Source: Styela clava
Taxonomy: Eukaryota; Chordata; Ascidiacea; Stolidobranchia; Styelidae
Direction of reading: 5' to 3'
DNA length: 64,000 nt
NCBI RefSeq assembly: GCF_964204865.1
Contig: NC_135258.1
Coordinates: 21,541,083 to 21,605,082, forward strand
Position 1 is the stretch's first letter. Every line of letters begins with the position of its first letter. Position numbers and translations under genes: made by a program. The notes beneath the pieces were generated by a model. The model ran no database searches and was not told the origin of the DNA. It saw only the letters and a program-made list of their open reading frames with translations. Positions 50,307-62,900 of the stretch are shown piece by piece.

Positions 50307-52758
50307 TCTGCAAAATTTTACTGACTTCTAAGTATTTATTAGGATGATGTCTCAAGTTCTAAAATATTCGCATTGAAAATTACTACCGGTAACAATAGCG
50401 ACGACCTCAACCAAGTTATTCGGGATGTCGCCGACGTTGAGATTCGTACTTTTTTAGAGATGGTAATCAAAAATAGAACCTGGAAATATATTCTTAGTCA
50501 TAGTGGCGTGTCGTCTTATTTAAAAACCTTACAAAACAGTTACTCCCTAATACTTATATAAAAATAACTTGAAATGGATGAGGTATTCCATTGATTATAC
50601 GTGCCGATATTCCTAAATTAAAACTCCAGGATAAATATTATTCCCAAAATAACAAAATCGGCCGTCACAACGGTTCTTTTTAAACTCTAAATATAAATCA
50701 TGCTGAAGCAGCGTCAATCTTCATAAACACTTTAAAACATGATATTTTCTAATTTGGAAGTATTTCTTCGATATTTGTCCAAAAACACATCTTTGACAAC
50801 ACACAAATCATTTAATTCCATTTTCAAATATTCTTACCAGATGGATAAGCACCAAATCCATTCATATAAAAAGTAAGTAGAAATGTTTTCTGCTGATGCT
50901 CCGTACACCAGCCAATTAGGATTGACTTTGCATACAACGCAATACACTTACAATTTGCATACACTTGCCTCAATTATTCTGACATACCGACTGGTTATTT
51001 ATCGTACATGTTTATAATTCAATGATCTACACTCCACCGTACAATATTCACCTTAATATAAAGCAGTTGAAATTTTATTCAGTCCTATGGTTAGGATAGA
51101 ATCCACTTTTCTCTGTACTGATCTGAGATGTTATGGTATTTTAGAATATCGAAGTTGCCACCGTTAATTCCAATAAGTATAATTATTTTTTTACCCGCGG
51201 GCTGAAACGGATTATTCTCGAATACTACAGAGCACGCGCTGCACTTGCTTTACTGTAGCTTTTACCGTGAAACGTTTAGATTATGTCAAACTGACGCGTA
51301 CCTAACCATAAGGTACGGAAAAAGGAAATCGATCAAATTTATTTATTATTAAGCTCTGTAAAATGTGACATGGACGATCGATTTTATGTGCTACAAACTA
51401 CTCAGTACATAGAATTTTTCAAAATTTTGTGTTTGAACGTCGATGGTGAATCTTCAGAACTTGCGGTCAATCCATGATAAGAAGTATTACTACATTTCCG
51501 ACACAACCTTATCATAGTATTAAATTAAAATTGTTCATGCTCAGGCTGTTGAAACATGTCTGCAATGCATACTTTTGACGATAGATCGTTCGCGTGGAAG
51601 TCACAAAAATGAATAAATCCTTCATTCAAATTTAAAATTATGGAGTTAATTAAGCTAATATATAAAGTCAAACGGAAAACATAATAAACTTCCAGCTATT
51701 CATTCAACATATGCTGTAGATATTAAACCTCTCAATTTTATCCAATTTTATCTCAATTTTATTTTGTTAACATTGCGCTTGATTTTAACATGGGCGGAAT
51801 ATCCATTGCTCATTGGCGGTATCATCTAGTATTCTAGTTTGATCAAAACATCAACAATGAAGACGTTTTGAAATTATTTAAATCGCTCCGAATCGATGCC
51901 CAGCATCATCTTTTCACACTTGTTAGTTGAATCAGGTTGAAATTAACATCAAACCTTGGAAATGATCAAGGTCTCTTGATATCTATTTCGTGGGTATGTT
52001 CCACATTTTACGAAGTACAAAATCAAATCTCAGGTGAATTAATCTCTGTAGCTTCGACTAATCTTGTCCATAATTACCACTCTGCATAGAAACAGTGAAG
52101 TTATATTGATTTATTTGATAAATTGATAAATTTATCTATGCTGCTATACCCTACCGATCACATATGCAATACGAAGATTCAAATCATAATTTGAAGTGAG
52201 CTTGGATTAAAATTTTTTAAAATATGATCCACTCATAACACACGAATATAATGAAGTGCCACTCGAAACAGCGTCTCGACAATAACACAAAGTAGCTTGC
52301 TGAGTGTGTGTATGTTAACTTAACGAGTCACCACTGTATTATTAAATATTTTACATTGCCGGTATACCGTTGTCTATACTCCCGACTTCCGCTAAGCACG
52401 AGACCCGGATGCATAACCACTACAATCAATTTTTAACATGGTTGACGTCGCCACAGTACAGTAATAGACTTCTCGCGACAACAACAATCTTCAACTACTG
52501 AAAATTTCAAATCAATCTGCTCAGTAGTTAAGAAGTTACATTGGTTTAAAATAACGAATTTTCAAACCGTCGAATTTGTGCGACACCGTCGGAGTTCAGG
52601 GTGAGAGAGTAGCGTCATTCTGGCAACTCAGAGTTCAAAGAGTGATTTTTCACAACAACAACAACAAGAAAAATGCAGAATGAAAAAAACAATACATTTA
52701 GATCCACTTCGTGGTCAAAAACAAGGAAAATGCAATTTGCAATAATTTTCACTGCTCT
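50307..52758. other. Unique region after the duplication, no recognised gene
   Basis: A plus-strand frame at 50373-50561 (DDLNQVIRDVADVEIRTFLE) has protein-like composition but no recognised family and no clear splice partners. The rest is AT-rich with no exon, RNA or transposon that I can support. Confidence 0.35.
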
Positions 52759-54088
52759 ATGGTGGCCCATCGTTGTCACGCGTAAAATTGAAAAAAAAAA
52801 ATAAAAAATGAAATAAAAAACTTAAAATAAAAGTGAAATAAAAGAATAGTTGTGAAAAAACATAAAAAAAAAATTAAAAAAAAAAAATTGAAATAAAAAT
52901 AAAAACAGGATGTTAAAAAAAAAAAAATTGAAAAAAAAAACGTGAATAAAAATAAAATAAAAAAGTTGACAACGATGGGCCGCCTCGTGGCCCATCGATT
53001 TCACGCGTTTTTATTTTGAGAAAATTTGGTTCTGCTTGGGACCAACGTTGTCATGCATAATCCTACGCGCACAAACGGTGTTCCCTGGGTTTCTAACTCA
53101 TTACTGATTTTCTTGGGCAATAATCAAGCAATTTAATTTGCAAATGTTCTATAAACTCTCCATGATACAAGTTAAACTAGAAGTAATATATATATTTAAA
53201 ATATTAATATGAGAATATAAAATTGAATACGTAAATTCGAGAAATTGTTTTTACGTGTAGAAGGTAGTTGAATTGGAGAATGCTGCTTAAATGCTCAGTT
53301 GTCCGGACACTCGAGCGATACCGATACCGTCTGTTCGTACCCGGTACCCAGCATACAGTCACTCATGAAACAAGTGGGATATACGGATAGTCTTGTAGAA
53401 TATGGTGAATCGAGGGATGGATTGAAATAAATGGTCGAGTCCGCGCGATTTATCATTCGTCTGGATCGATGCGATACGGCTGTACGGTATGCCGAACGGT
53501 ATGCCATACCGTATGCACATGCCGACATGCACGCTCCATTGAAATCAGGTCTAACCATAATCGCCTTTGAGCCTCGTAGTTGTACGATCAGACAGTGGCT
53601 AGAGCCGACTGACGAGTCTAACTAGGCTACTTTATGCACACAGTCTTTTTCTATTAATTCAAGTCAGTGCTACTTGAGCAGCATTCTCTAATTCAATTAC
53701 CTTCTACACGTAAAATCAAATTTCCCCAATTTTCGTACTCAATTCTATATTCTGTTATCATTATTATAAATATATTACTTCTAGTTGAACTTGTAGCATG
53801 AAGAATTTATAGAACATTTTCGTTTTGAATTTATTGAATATTGCTCAAGAAAATCAGTAGTGAGTCAGAAACCCAGGGAACACCGTTTGTGCGCGTAGGA
53901 ATATGCATGACAAGGTTGGTCCCAAGCATTTTTTATTTCGTTTTTATTTTATTTTCGTTTTTATTTTTAATTTTTTTTTCCATTTTTTTTTTATTTTTAT
54001 TTTTTACAACAATTTTTTTATTTTACTTTTATTTTAAGTTTTTTATTTTTTTTTTTCAATTTTACGCGTGACAACGATGGGCCACCAT
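52759..54088. mobile_element. Large foldback transposon with perfect 8-bp target duplication
   Basis: The left arm (52759 to about 53296) and right arm (about 53676-54088) are inverted copies. Both begin ATGGTGGCCCATCGTTGTCA and run through A/T-rich tracts into a shared unique segment (e.g. CGCACAAACGGTGTTCCCTG in the left arm). ACTGCTCT flanks both sides (52751-52758 and 54089-54096). Inside the left arm, 52976-53020 contains an inverted then direct repeat of the terminus (ACGATGGGCC, GGCCCATCG), showing a nested or rearranged terminus. The roughly 380-nt loop has no recognised gene. The 8-bp duplication favours a hAT-like transposase acting in trans. Confidence 0.85.
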
Positions 54089-54096
54089 ACTGCTCT

Positions 54097-55364
54097 TAAA
54101 TATTTTTGAGGCGTGCCTTGATAAATGCGAGTGGTGTCTATTTCATACTATGAAAGTATATTTTACCCATTCCTGTGGAAGAAGAAGTCAAGTACAAAGA
54201 AAGCACATCGAGATGTTGCTTGGACTAGCATTATAGTCAAACATCCCCATCTTGTTCTTTTACTCCAGGGGCGTTAGTTTTGAAACCTTATTTTGTCATT
54301 TGATCCTGTTTTTTTATTATAGTTTGAACTTTGAACTATTCGTGAATCACGAGGCTCTCACTTTGTAGCTAGGATCGATTTCTAACAACCTTTCTTCACA
54401 TTGCAATTATGTTTGCTGGTACTGAAATGACATTTAGGATTTAAACTCCTAAAATTATAACTTTCCAAATCATGATTCGAGACGCTACAAAATGCGTAGA
54501 AAAATTCTTCTATATTTCATCAATTATGATTTTTTGATGCCGATGCGAACGATTTTGAGAACGTATCTACTGTTGTCGCTTATAAACTGGTTCACATGTT
54601 TATAATCTTCATTTTTTATTCAAAATATCTATTCACAAGCTAGATATGCGTAATTTTATGTTGGTCTATCGAACCCGTGTTATGACAAATTTTTGATTAC
54701 TGCATGTAAACTAACCCTCATCCGAGAACAAATGGCCATCGAATTATTTGATCTATGCATACATTTTGATTTTCGAAACACAACTAAACACTGAAAAATA
54801 TATATTAATTACAAGACTAAAATCAGAGTTTCTGAAAAGCTTTTTTTGCATTGTATATCCGGGAATGTCTTGTTATAATGAACACTGAAATTTGTTCTAA
54901 AAAATTACACAGCTTTTTTATGAAGATACAAACAAAGCAATAGAATGAGTGAGTAGAACGGTTTTAAGATGTTAAAATTTTAACAAACAAATGTCTCGTT
55001 TTTGCAAAAATGATTTTGCCGTATATAGCTGAAGTTTGAACTTCATTGAGAATCAAGATTTTCAAAATAAACATAAAATTGTGAAAATTCTAAAAGTTTT
55101 GGCCGCAAATTGTTTTGTTTTCATAGTTTTGGTATAGTCATAGAATTATCATTTTAAGTGCAGATAGATAAAAATCTGATAGCAACTTTGTAAATGTGGT
55201 TCAAGATTTTATTTCTGGTCACATTTTTTCTACTGTGGTTGTTAGATCAGAAAACCCAAGATTCTGGTTTTCTGATCATGTATAAAAGCGCGTTCCAGTA
55301 AATTGGTTCTAAGGACATTTTCAACGACCCGCAACTTTTTATTAAAATGACTAAAACGGCTACG
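54097..55364. other. No recognisable feature
   Basis: AT-rich sequence without an open frame of note, splice-linked exons or inverted repeats that I can support. Confidence 0.4.
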
Positions 55365-55475
55365 CTCCCGTAGTATTCGTACCAAGATGGCGCACAGCCT
55401 GCTAACTTCAACCAGGTACCTGGTACACATACAGTGTTCACGTTGTACGCCATCTTGGTACGAATACTACGGGAG
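55365..55475. mobile_element. Foldback MITE of the CCAAGATGGCG family
   Basis: CTCCCGTAGTATTCGTACCA on the left, continuing into AGATGGCG, is complementary to the right arm CGCCATCTTGGTACGAATAC followed by TACGGGAG. Flanking octamers CGGCTACG and CACCTACG match at 6 of 8. The central motif is the same as in 10666-10893. Confidence 0.7.
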
Positions 55476-55525
55476 CACCTACGAGAATGCGGCAAAAATC
55501 GGTACAAATTTCTAAACAGATTACG

Positions 55526-55585
55526 ATTGTTGTCAGCGCATTAGCAAAACATGTCTATCAGATGTTGGACGCAAATGCGCATAGA
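55526..55585 (+). pseudogene. Short relic of the nucleotidyltransferase-family gene
   Basis: ATTGTTGTCAGCGCATTAGC and the following AAAACATGTCTATCA closely match 56926-56985 in the larger relic (ATTGTTGGCAACGCATTAGC and on). No other part of the gene is recognisable here, so it is a fragment of a second copy. Confidence 0.55.
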
Positions 55586-56654
55586 CTCCAGGTGTACAAC
55601 TGGATCTGTGGCTTCGGATACAACTGGATCTGGATCTGTGGCATCGGATAAAATAGTAAATGAGCCCAATTATAACATATGATCAGGACATGGTCGCATT
55701 TGGACGTTGAGAGGCCTCATGCAATGCTGCCTGTAAGCCCCATCTATTTTGATAGACACTCTAATTATCCAAATAGATAAAGCAGTAAGTTGAATTTAAC
55801 AACACTTTTATACACTAAATTCGATGGGTAATAATGGTGCCATGTTTTACTGCTTGTGATAAACGTGTGTTTCGTTTCGATTTCTCTTCGAATGCAAAAT
55901 TTCATTTCGATTACGAAACCAACAGCAAAAAGTACTGGTGGATGAAATAGAAGCTTAAATAATGTAAACATAGGTTAGGAGGAATGGTCTATTGTCAAAA
56001 CTTCAACTTAACGTGGAGAGTTGCTTTGTGAAACGAATATTTTGAACAAAGCCCTCTGTTCTTTCATTTATTTATCGCACTGAATTGTTGTATTCATTGT
56101 TTGTGCCTGTGGAGTGTGGATGGTAAAATACTTTGCGAACAGTGCCTGTTCATCCTGCATTTTTTGAGAATGCTAATTTTAATTTAGTTTGAAACAATGA
56201 CAACCTAGTGGAAGGAAGTGTTCTACAAAACAATAACGCTGTTTTCTAGTATAAAACTGCTTATTTTGGCTTACCATATTAGAAATTACATCCATTTAAT
56301 ATTTGTGGCTTCGTTTATCGATTATTTTTCAGTTCAACACACCATGTGTTGTGTTCGTCAACAGATTTGGGAGCTAAAATAAAAAATCCTTATGAAAATA
56401 TATTTCATTTTATTCATAGATAGTCAACATACTCTAATATCGTCAGATTGATAAGAAAAGTAAAAGGTGAAATTATGCGCCGTGCCGAAGCCACATAGAT
56501 TATACAAGAAATTAACGAAAAAGCAAATAGTGAAAAGCAAAGATACAGTTCTTTTTTCGAGAACGTTTTTTCTATAGACATCAAGTGCCGACCGTATCTG
56601 AATGTGTGAATAATATTGTGGAAAACTCGGTTCGGTCTCAAACACCTAATACTG

Positions 56655-59600
56655 ATGAAATTTTCATCGTTACCAGATGAGGTTACACCCGAGGAAAATA
56701 ATCTTGCCAGAGAGTTGAAATCGTATTGTAATATATTTGGCGAAGAGAAGAATGACAGTTGGAATCAATCTGCTGACGTATTTCTTAGACTAGGAAATTT
56801 ATATCTGGACAAAGCGAAAGCGACCACAGGCATGCGTCAGAAATTGAATTATATAAAGTCAGCTGCGCTTTTGAATGGTTCCAAAGCGCGATTCAAATTG
56901 TTGCAAATTCACGAAAAGATAACTATTGTTGGCAACGCATTAGCAAAACATAGCTATCACATGTTGCAGTCTGCAAATGCTTCTGGGCGACATGAGATAT
57001 ATAAGCTTTCCGATATGATTGCAGAGCGTATTACGAGTTTACGACATGATGCTTCGGAAAATCTTCAAAGTGTTTCTGTTCCCACGGAAAATGTGAGTGA
57101 GCAACAACTAAATAAAGCACTGAAAATTACATTGAAATTATGAGCAGAATAGCAGAAATGTACATTGAATTAACGGGTGATCCACCTTGTAAATTTGCTA
57201 TAAGTGGTCTGGGTTCAATGGCTCGTGAAGAAATAACACTGTACTCTGATTTTGAGCATATTATAATTTTAGAAGATTACGGGTATTCAACATTACACTC
57301 AACACAGGAGTATTTTCGTTGGTTTACAGTCATCTTTCAAGTAATTATTATTGGCCTAGCTAGGAGAAACTTTCATAAGAAGTGTCGGAGTAAAAAGTAT
57401 CAACGACCTTTATTCCTAAGACAAGTCGAAAAATTGGTTTTATGATAAATACACGCCAGTAGGGATTGCTTTTGACGGCATGGTACTTCATTCTTGTAAT
57501 ATTCCACTGGGGACACAAGAAAAAACTAAAGGACGGCCAAACGTAGTCGAACTCATTCAACCCGTCAGCAAAATGATCAAATATCTTACGTGTGAAGCGG
57601 AAATTGAGAATGGACATCATCTCAAAGATGTTTTGTCCAGAACATGTTTCGTTTTTGGAGACGTGGATGTGTACAATGACTTTGAGAAAAAATCCTTGTT
57701 GATTCTCGATGACACGAAGAACGACACAAAAGCGCTGGAAATGATAATTGAAAATCGCAACGATATTATACGGGGTTCCCTAGTTGCTTCAAATCCAGCT
57801 AAGAAATACGATTTTAAAGCAACGACTTATAGACCAATGTCGGTATTTTTACAGTACATGGCATCCGCAAGGGTTCAAATTTTGCTATAACTTTAGAATT
57901 AGAGAAACTAAAAGTAATCGATGCAGAGTTTGCTGAAAGATTGAGATACTCTCTAGCACTTATAAATCATGTCAGGATGAAATTATACTTCAAACTGAAA
58001 TGGCAACGAATATCTGTAACACCTGCTGAAGTTGCAGATGTAATGGGACGTCAGGGTGCTGTTGAATGCTTTCGCGAATTGACAGTTTTGCAATCTAAAA
58101 TCCGACACAACGTTGAAGTAGACAAAGATGTTCAGTGGCTTACGATTCTTGAAGCTAGGATGTTTTTTGGCTTTTATGATGAGGTTGTTAAAACTTCGAA
58201 ACAAATTATAACGGGCTTGCTTTCAACATGGATGTCTGGAAACTGTACAAATGCAACAGATGCCAGATTGATTATAACGCATGCTTTACATGCCCTCCAG
58301 CACTGCAGTCTTCGTTTATCAGAACTCAACGTAAACAAGAAAATGGAATATCTTGAAGAAACCGAATGAGCTTGCAATTGCCTTTTATCCATTGAATTGC
58401 CCAATCAAATTATAAAATTACTTAGCATTCAAAGTTTAGTAACAATGTATTTCAAGCTACAGAAGTTCAAAGATGGCGTTGATATGGCGAGGAAGTTTTT
58501 TGAGATGTATAAATGTGTTGGCAAAATATTCTTACGTGGCAGTAATAGCTATGATATGATGTTCCTCGTCGATTGTAAAATGAGGACTCTCTTGAAGATG
58601 GATACTGAAGAACCATTGGATTATTTTATGAAACGTCGCATTAGAGAGACCTCTTTGCAATCGCAATTGATTCTAGACGTAGCAATAGCAGGAATTTTGC
58701 TTTCTTCAAAAAACCATGATGTGTTTTTATTGGGCCGCAAAGCACTTTTAGACACAATATCTTTGTTGACTGAAAGAGCCTCCAATTTTAGACTAGAAAT
58801 TGTAGATTTATTGGTCGAAAGGATTCAAGAGATACAGAAGGAAAATGGCCTAATAGATGATTTAATAAAAACAACCGTTAGCTCATTCGAACTGAATTGT
58901 TATGACAAAAAAATATCAGTTCCATCTAGAAGAGATCCCCATAAAGAGCCAAAAAAGACGCCATGTTTGCTTATGTATTTAGCTGTTCAAATGAACCGTT
59001 ACATTGCTCTGCTTACATAAAAAACCTTCCAGAAAATGGAAAATCACCATTCCTCCCATTCCTTCCAATTTTTCAATTGCACGATGCACTGTCATCTGCA
59101 ACATATAAAACAATGTTTAAATCACTTCATAAACAATTGAGAACCGCTTCGATATTCCAGGTAATGAAATTCAAACGAAAGTGATGGACTTGTACACGGG
59201 AATTGCATATGCAGGCAATGCAGCAATCCCTGAATGTGTCCAACCTTCCGATTTTATGAAAGTTTGCAATTTGGGAAGAAAAATTCCAGAAAATATCAAG
59301 ATGCACGGGTTCGTCCAACCGTTTTTATACAGTTAGCTTTCGGTATGCTCATCAATGGAACAAACAAGATTTGGGGATATAACCAATAGATGGTCTGCAC
59401 AAGATGTCGTAATTCTACAAAAAATACAACATGAACAAAATTTTATATTCAACAAAGTTTGTGGGACTTCTACTATATTCAAATCAATACTTAGTCGTGG
59501 CATCAACTTCTTTACCAGCTTGCAATTTGACAACTGCGCTAGGAGCATATGGAAGGTTATCATATTCACACAAGGGAATTTGGACAAACAATTCTTTATT

Positions 59601-59975
59601 TTGCTTTAAGCATCCATTCTATCCAAACTTTTATTGAATGTAAATAAGAAACTAGTGTTACCAATAAGAAAACTCCGTGAATTTACTCTGACTCATTTAA
59701 TGAAAGTGAATATGTCTCAAATGAATCCATTGTTATCTGACATACTTTTTAATATGAGACGTAATTTTTTCAAGTATGGTGATTGCCACGTTGTACACGT
59801 ATATAACTTTGCACTTGACTGCTGTGTTTTAAATATTAGAAAATGTACTAGTATCTTGTGGAAAATTATGCACTGGACACATCCTGACGTGAAGCATGTA
59901 CTTAGAAATGCAATTTTTGTCTTTTTGTTCGCAGTACTAGGAGAACACAGTGCAACAAAAGTGCAATCCGTTTAG
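56655..59975 (+). pseudogene. Decayed gene for a large protein with a nucleotidyltransferase-like domain
   Basis: Consecutive open stretches in changing frames: 56655-57143, 57140-57445, 57480-57890, 57941-58369, 58397-59020 and 59634-59975. The second holds PPCKFAISGLGSMAREEITL followed by YSDFEH, the G-S...D-x-E pattern of the polymerase-beta / GlnD-DUF294 nucleotidyltransferase fold. Sequence continuing the same protein (NWFYDKYTPVGIAFDGM, then SRTCFVFGDVDVY) resumes in another frame. There is an in-frame TAA near 57417 and frame breaks near 57140, 57357, 57880, 58370 and about 59000. No introns are evident over 3.3 kb. I recall similar large uncharacterised proteins in cnidarians and other marine invertebrates, but have not checked this. 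With this many breaks the locus is most likely a pseudogene. Clustered assembly errors are the alternative. Confidence 0.7.
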
Positions 59976-62900
59976 TCGATATCACTATGTCAATACTCCC
60001 TTCTGTCTTTGTATAGTGTTAATATTTATATATTATTGTTTGAACTTTATAAAATCAAATTTGAGAAACTACATCTTCATTATTGATTATGACAAAATTT
60101 TCTTTTATAAAATTTTTTTGTTACTAGGTACCTAAAGATCAACATAAAATATAATTGAAGAGACTTCTGTCCTATTCTGTCTAATACAAAAAGAAAAGTT
60201 TTTCTAAAATCATAAACCCGTCCTTAACAGAACACTCAAAACCTGTATTTGATGTTTATGGCCCTTTTTAACAAAGGAGTGTCATTGTTGAGAATGGAAG
60301 TTTCAGAACTCATTTTCAATCGGTTGAAATTAGGCATAATTCAAAAGTAAAATAAATTTATTCCAGATTTGAACCAAAACACCAAAGTAAACACTGTATA
60401 CTTATTTGAGTTTCGTAGTGGAAAGAGATGTTGAGAAAACTTACAACGATATAAAAAAAAAATCGATCAAAATGTGATCAAATCTGTAGATGATCATCGT
60501 GCTCAGCATAAGACGGAAGGAGGGAATGCAAGTTCAAGGCTAAACCATGGATTGAATCTTTCATCAAAACCGAATGTAAGATGTTTGTATTATAGATTTT
60601 GCACGCGACGATGTCAAGCACATATAAGAGAATATAGAATATAAGACATATAGAAATTATGTATGGCCTCGTAAGAGTCAAAATCAATTTTTCTCAGCAC
60701 CATAAAATAGCGCGAAAACGTGAACTTAAATTCGTAAGATAATTGAAAATTCTTCAAAGGAGGGCTGCATAGGGCTCAAAATATGCTAAAACAAAAGCGT
60801 CTCTTACACTTTATTTTTATTTAATTAAGTGCGTCAAATAAAAAAAAACTAACATTTAAGTATTAAGTAATGAGTAAAATTTCTAATTCTGGCCAAAGGC
60901 AAATTGCCGGTAGTTACTTTTTCGAAACTAAATCGAAAAAATATTTTTGAATCTAGAATGTATTCCATATTTTGAGCCATGAGCCAAAAGATACCCTAAT
61001 ATTACATAACGCATCTATAGGCCTTTAAAAACTTAATGGATCAAATACCGTCGAATTGTGCCCAGTGGAGCATGTCCCATTGGACCCTGGTCCATTGTTC
61101 CCCACACAAAACAAATATTTTTAGACTAACCCGCGTCGAGATTAAGCACATCCACTCGCCAACGTTATGAATATTTCACTATGAACTGCAGCTAAAATTA
61201 GTTTGTCCAGTCCGGAAGCCTAAAGTAGAAAAAGTAGACTGAGATGGCGAAATTTCAGTTTCAGTCCGCCAAAACCAATTCCATCGAACCGCGGACCTGA
61301 TTCCAGATTTAGTATTTTTCCACTGCGCCCCATCACCCACCTCCACCTATATCATTCTTAAAACAAAACAATTGTTGTATTCTGATCATCAACATTTCGC
61401 AATATAACTTCCCACTTAAATCTTGAGTGTTTTCTCATTTCAAATTTCTTCAAAGTATTGCCCGATACGGAATTGCGATGTTAGGATCTCTACATATTTT
61501 ACACTCCGAACAAAACGTGCGCCGACAGTTTTATTTGTCGGCAAAGGATTGTTAAGAATAATTTGATCAATACTGTTTTCATTGCAAAATTTAAATTATC
61601 ATACACGTGAAAAGGGAAAGGCTAATATTCTCTTTTACATTGTCTACACTTACTGATGGAAACCAGATAAAACCAGTAAAAAATAAATACGCAATCGATT
61701 TCAATACAACTAGCAAGTACCCATGAGTATGCAGATTCAACCTGAGGCCGAGGGTGATTTTATTTTAGAGGTTGATGAACCAAATGAACTATTTTCCATA
61801 TCGGGCATGTACATACATACTCACACGTTTATATCTAGAAAGAAGAAACTTTTCTTCAAATCCTTAAAGAATGACAATGCCTTTGACATTGACTTCACAG
61901 AACTTTGAATTTTGACAAATCGATGTCAATGGATCATTCATTGTCTGTAGTTGAATTTTCCACTACTTTATCACGTTATGAATTTCAACATCTGTAGAAG
62001 TCCCATGGTGTTCAGTTTTATATTAGGATCAGATAACATATTTTTGTAAATATAGCCAATGCCTGCTTGTGTAAGATTCGAGAAAGAAGCATTTAGAATC
62101 TGATACTCTATTTCACTCACTCCACATGACATTAAATTATCAACCATGAGAAAATGTTCTATTTTAGTAGTAGTTTTTAGTATGCTATTAAAATATGCAT
62201 GATTTTATTTAGTTTTGATACAAATCTGAGCTGTATTTGCAACAGTGACCCCGCTCTATCGCAATTATTATGTCACTCAGATTATTTTTAAGGTATACCC
62301 GTTAGAAAAATCCATAAGTCTCCTATAAAATCTCACGGAGTTAAAATCTATTTTAATGTAATAAAAATTGATTGAATTTACCTTTATCTTTTAGATAGAC
62401 TAATTGTACAATATATATCATCACGATCCCGGAAAAGGTCACGTTTCTAACGTTGTATAATGTCAACACGAAAATTTTCGACGGCAATTTAAAGGGGTTT
62501 GGTATTTCAACTAAATTTACTGAAAAATTGGATAAATATATGTTTTGTCATACATCAATACTGTAGGTCTATTAAATTTGGAATAAGTTGCGAAGAGTAT
62601 AATATAACTGAAACCATTTTACGACCTTTCGTGGATTTCCTTCAAAATTTTGACAAATTATCGTACTTTGGAGGGGTGATTTCACGAAAACCGCCAATAA
62701 AGGCAGCATCACGAAACATTCAGAGAAAAGAAGAAAACTTACAGGGGCGATTTCAATAAGGCAGAACAGTAGCGGCACTTTTGACTCTGCCATATGTATA
62801 TAATACCAAACATAGCGTATATTCTCCAATTTTATGAACAATGTAGGGTAACATATTTTAATTCATTAAAAGCGTTCAACTACGCGCTGTACAATTATTT

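Noticed and set aside
52822-53004. Phe-rich minus-strand frame, and a similar plus-strand frame at 53841-54071
   Set aside because: Both come from the T-rich tracts of the foldback arms. Low complexity, not protein.
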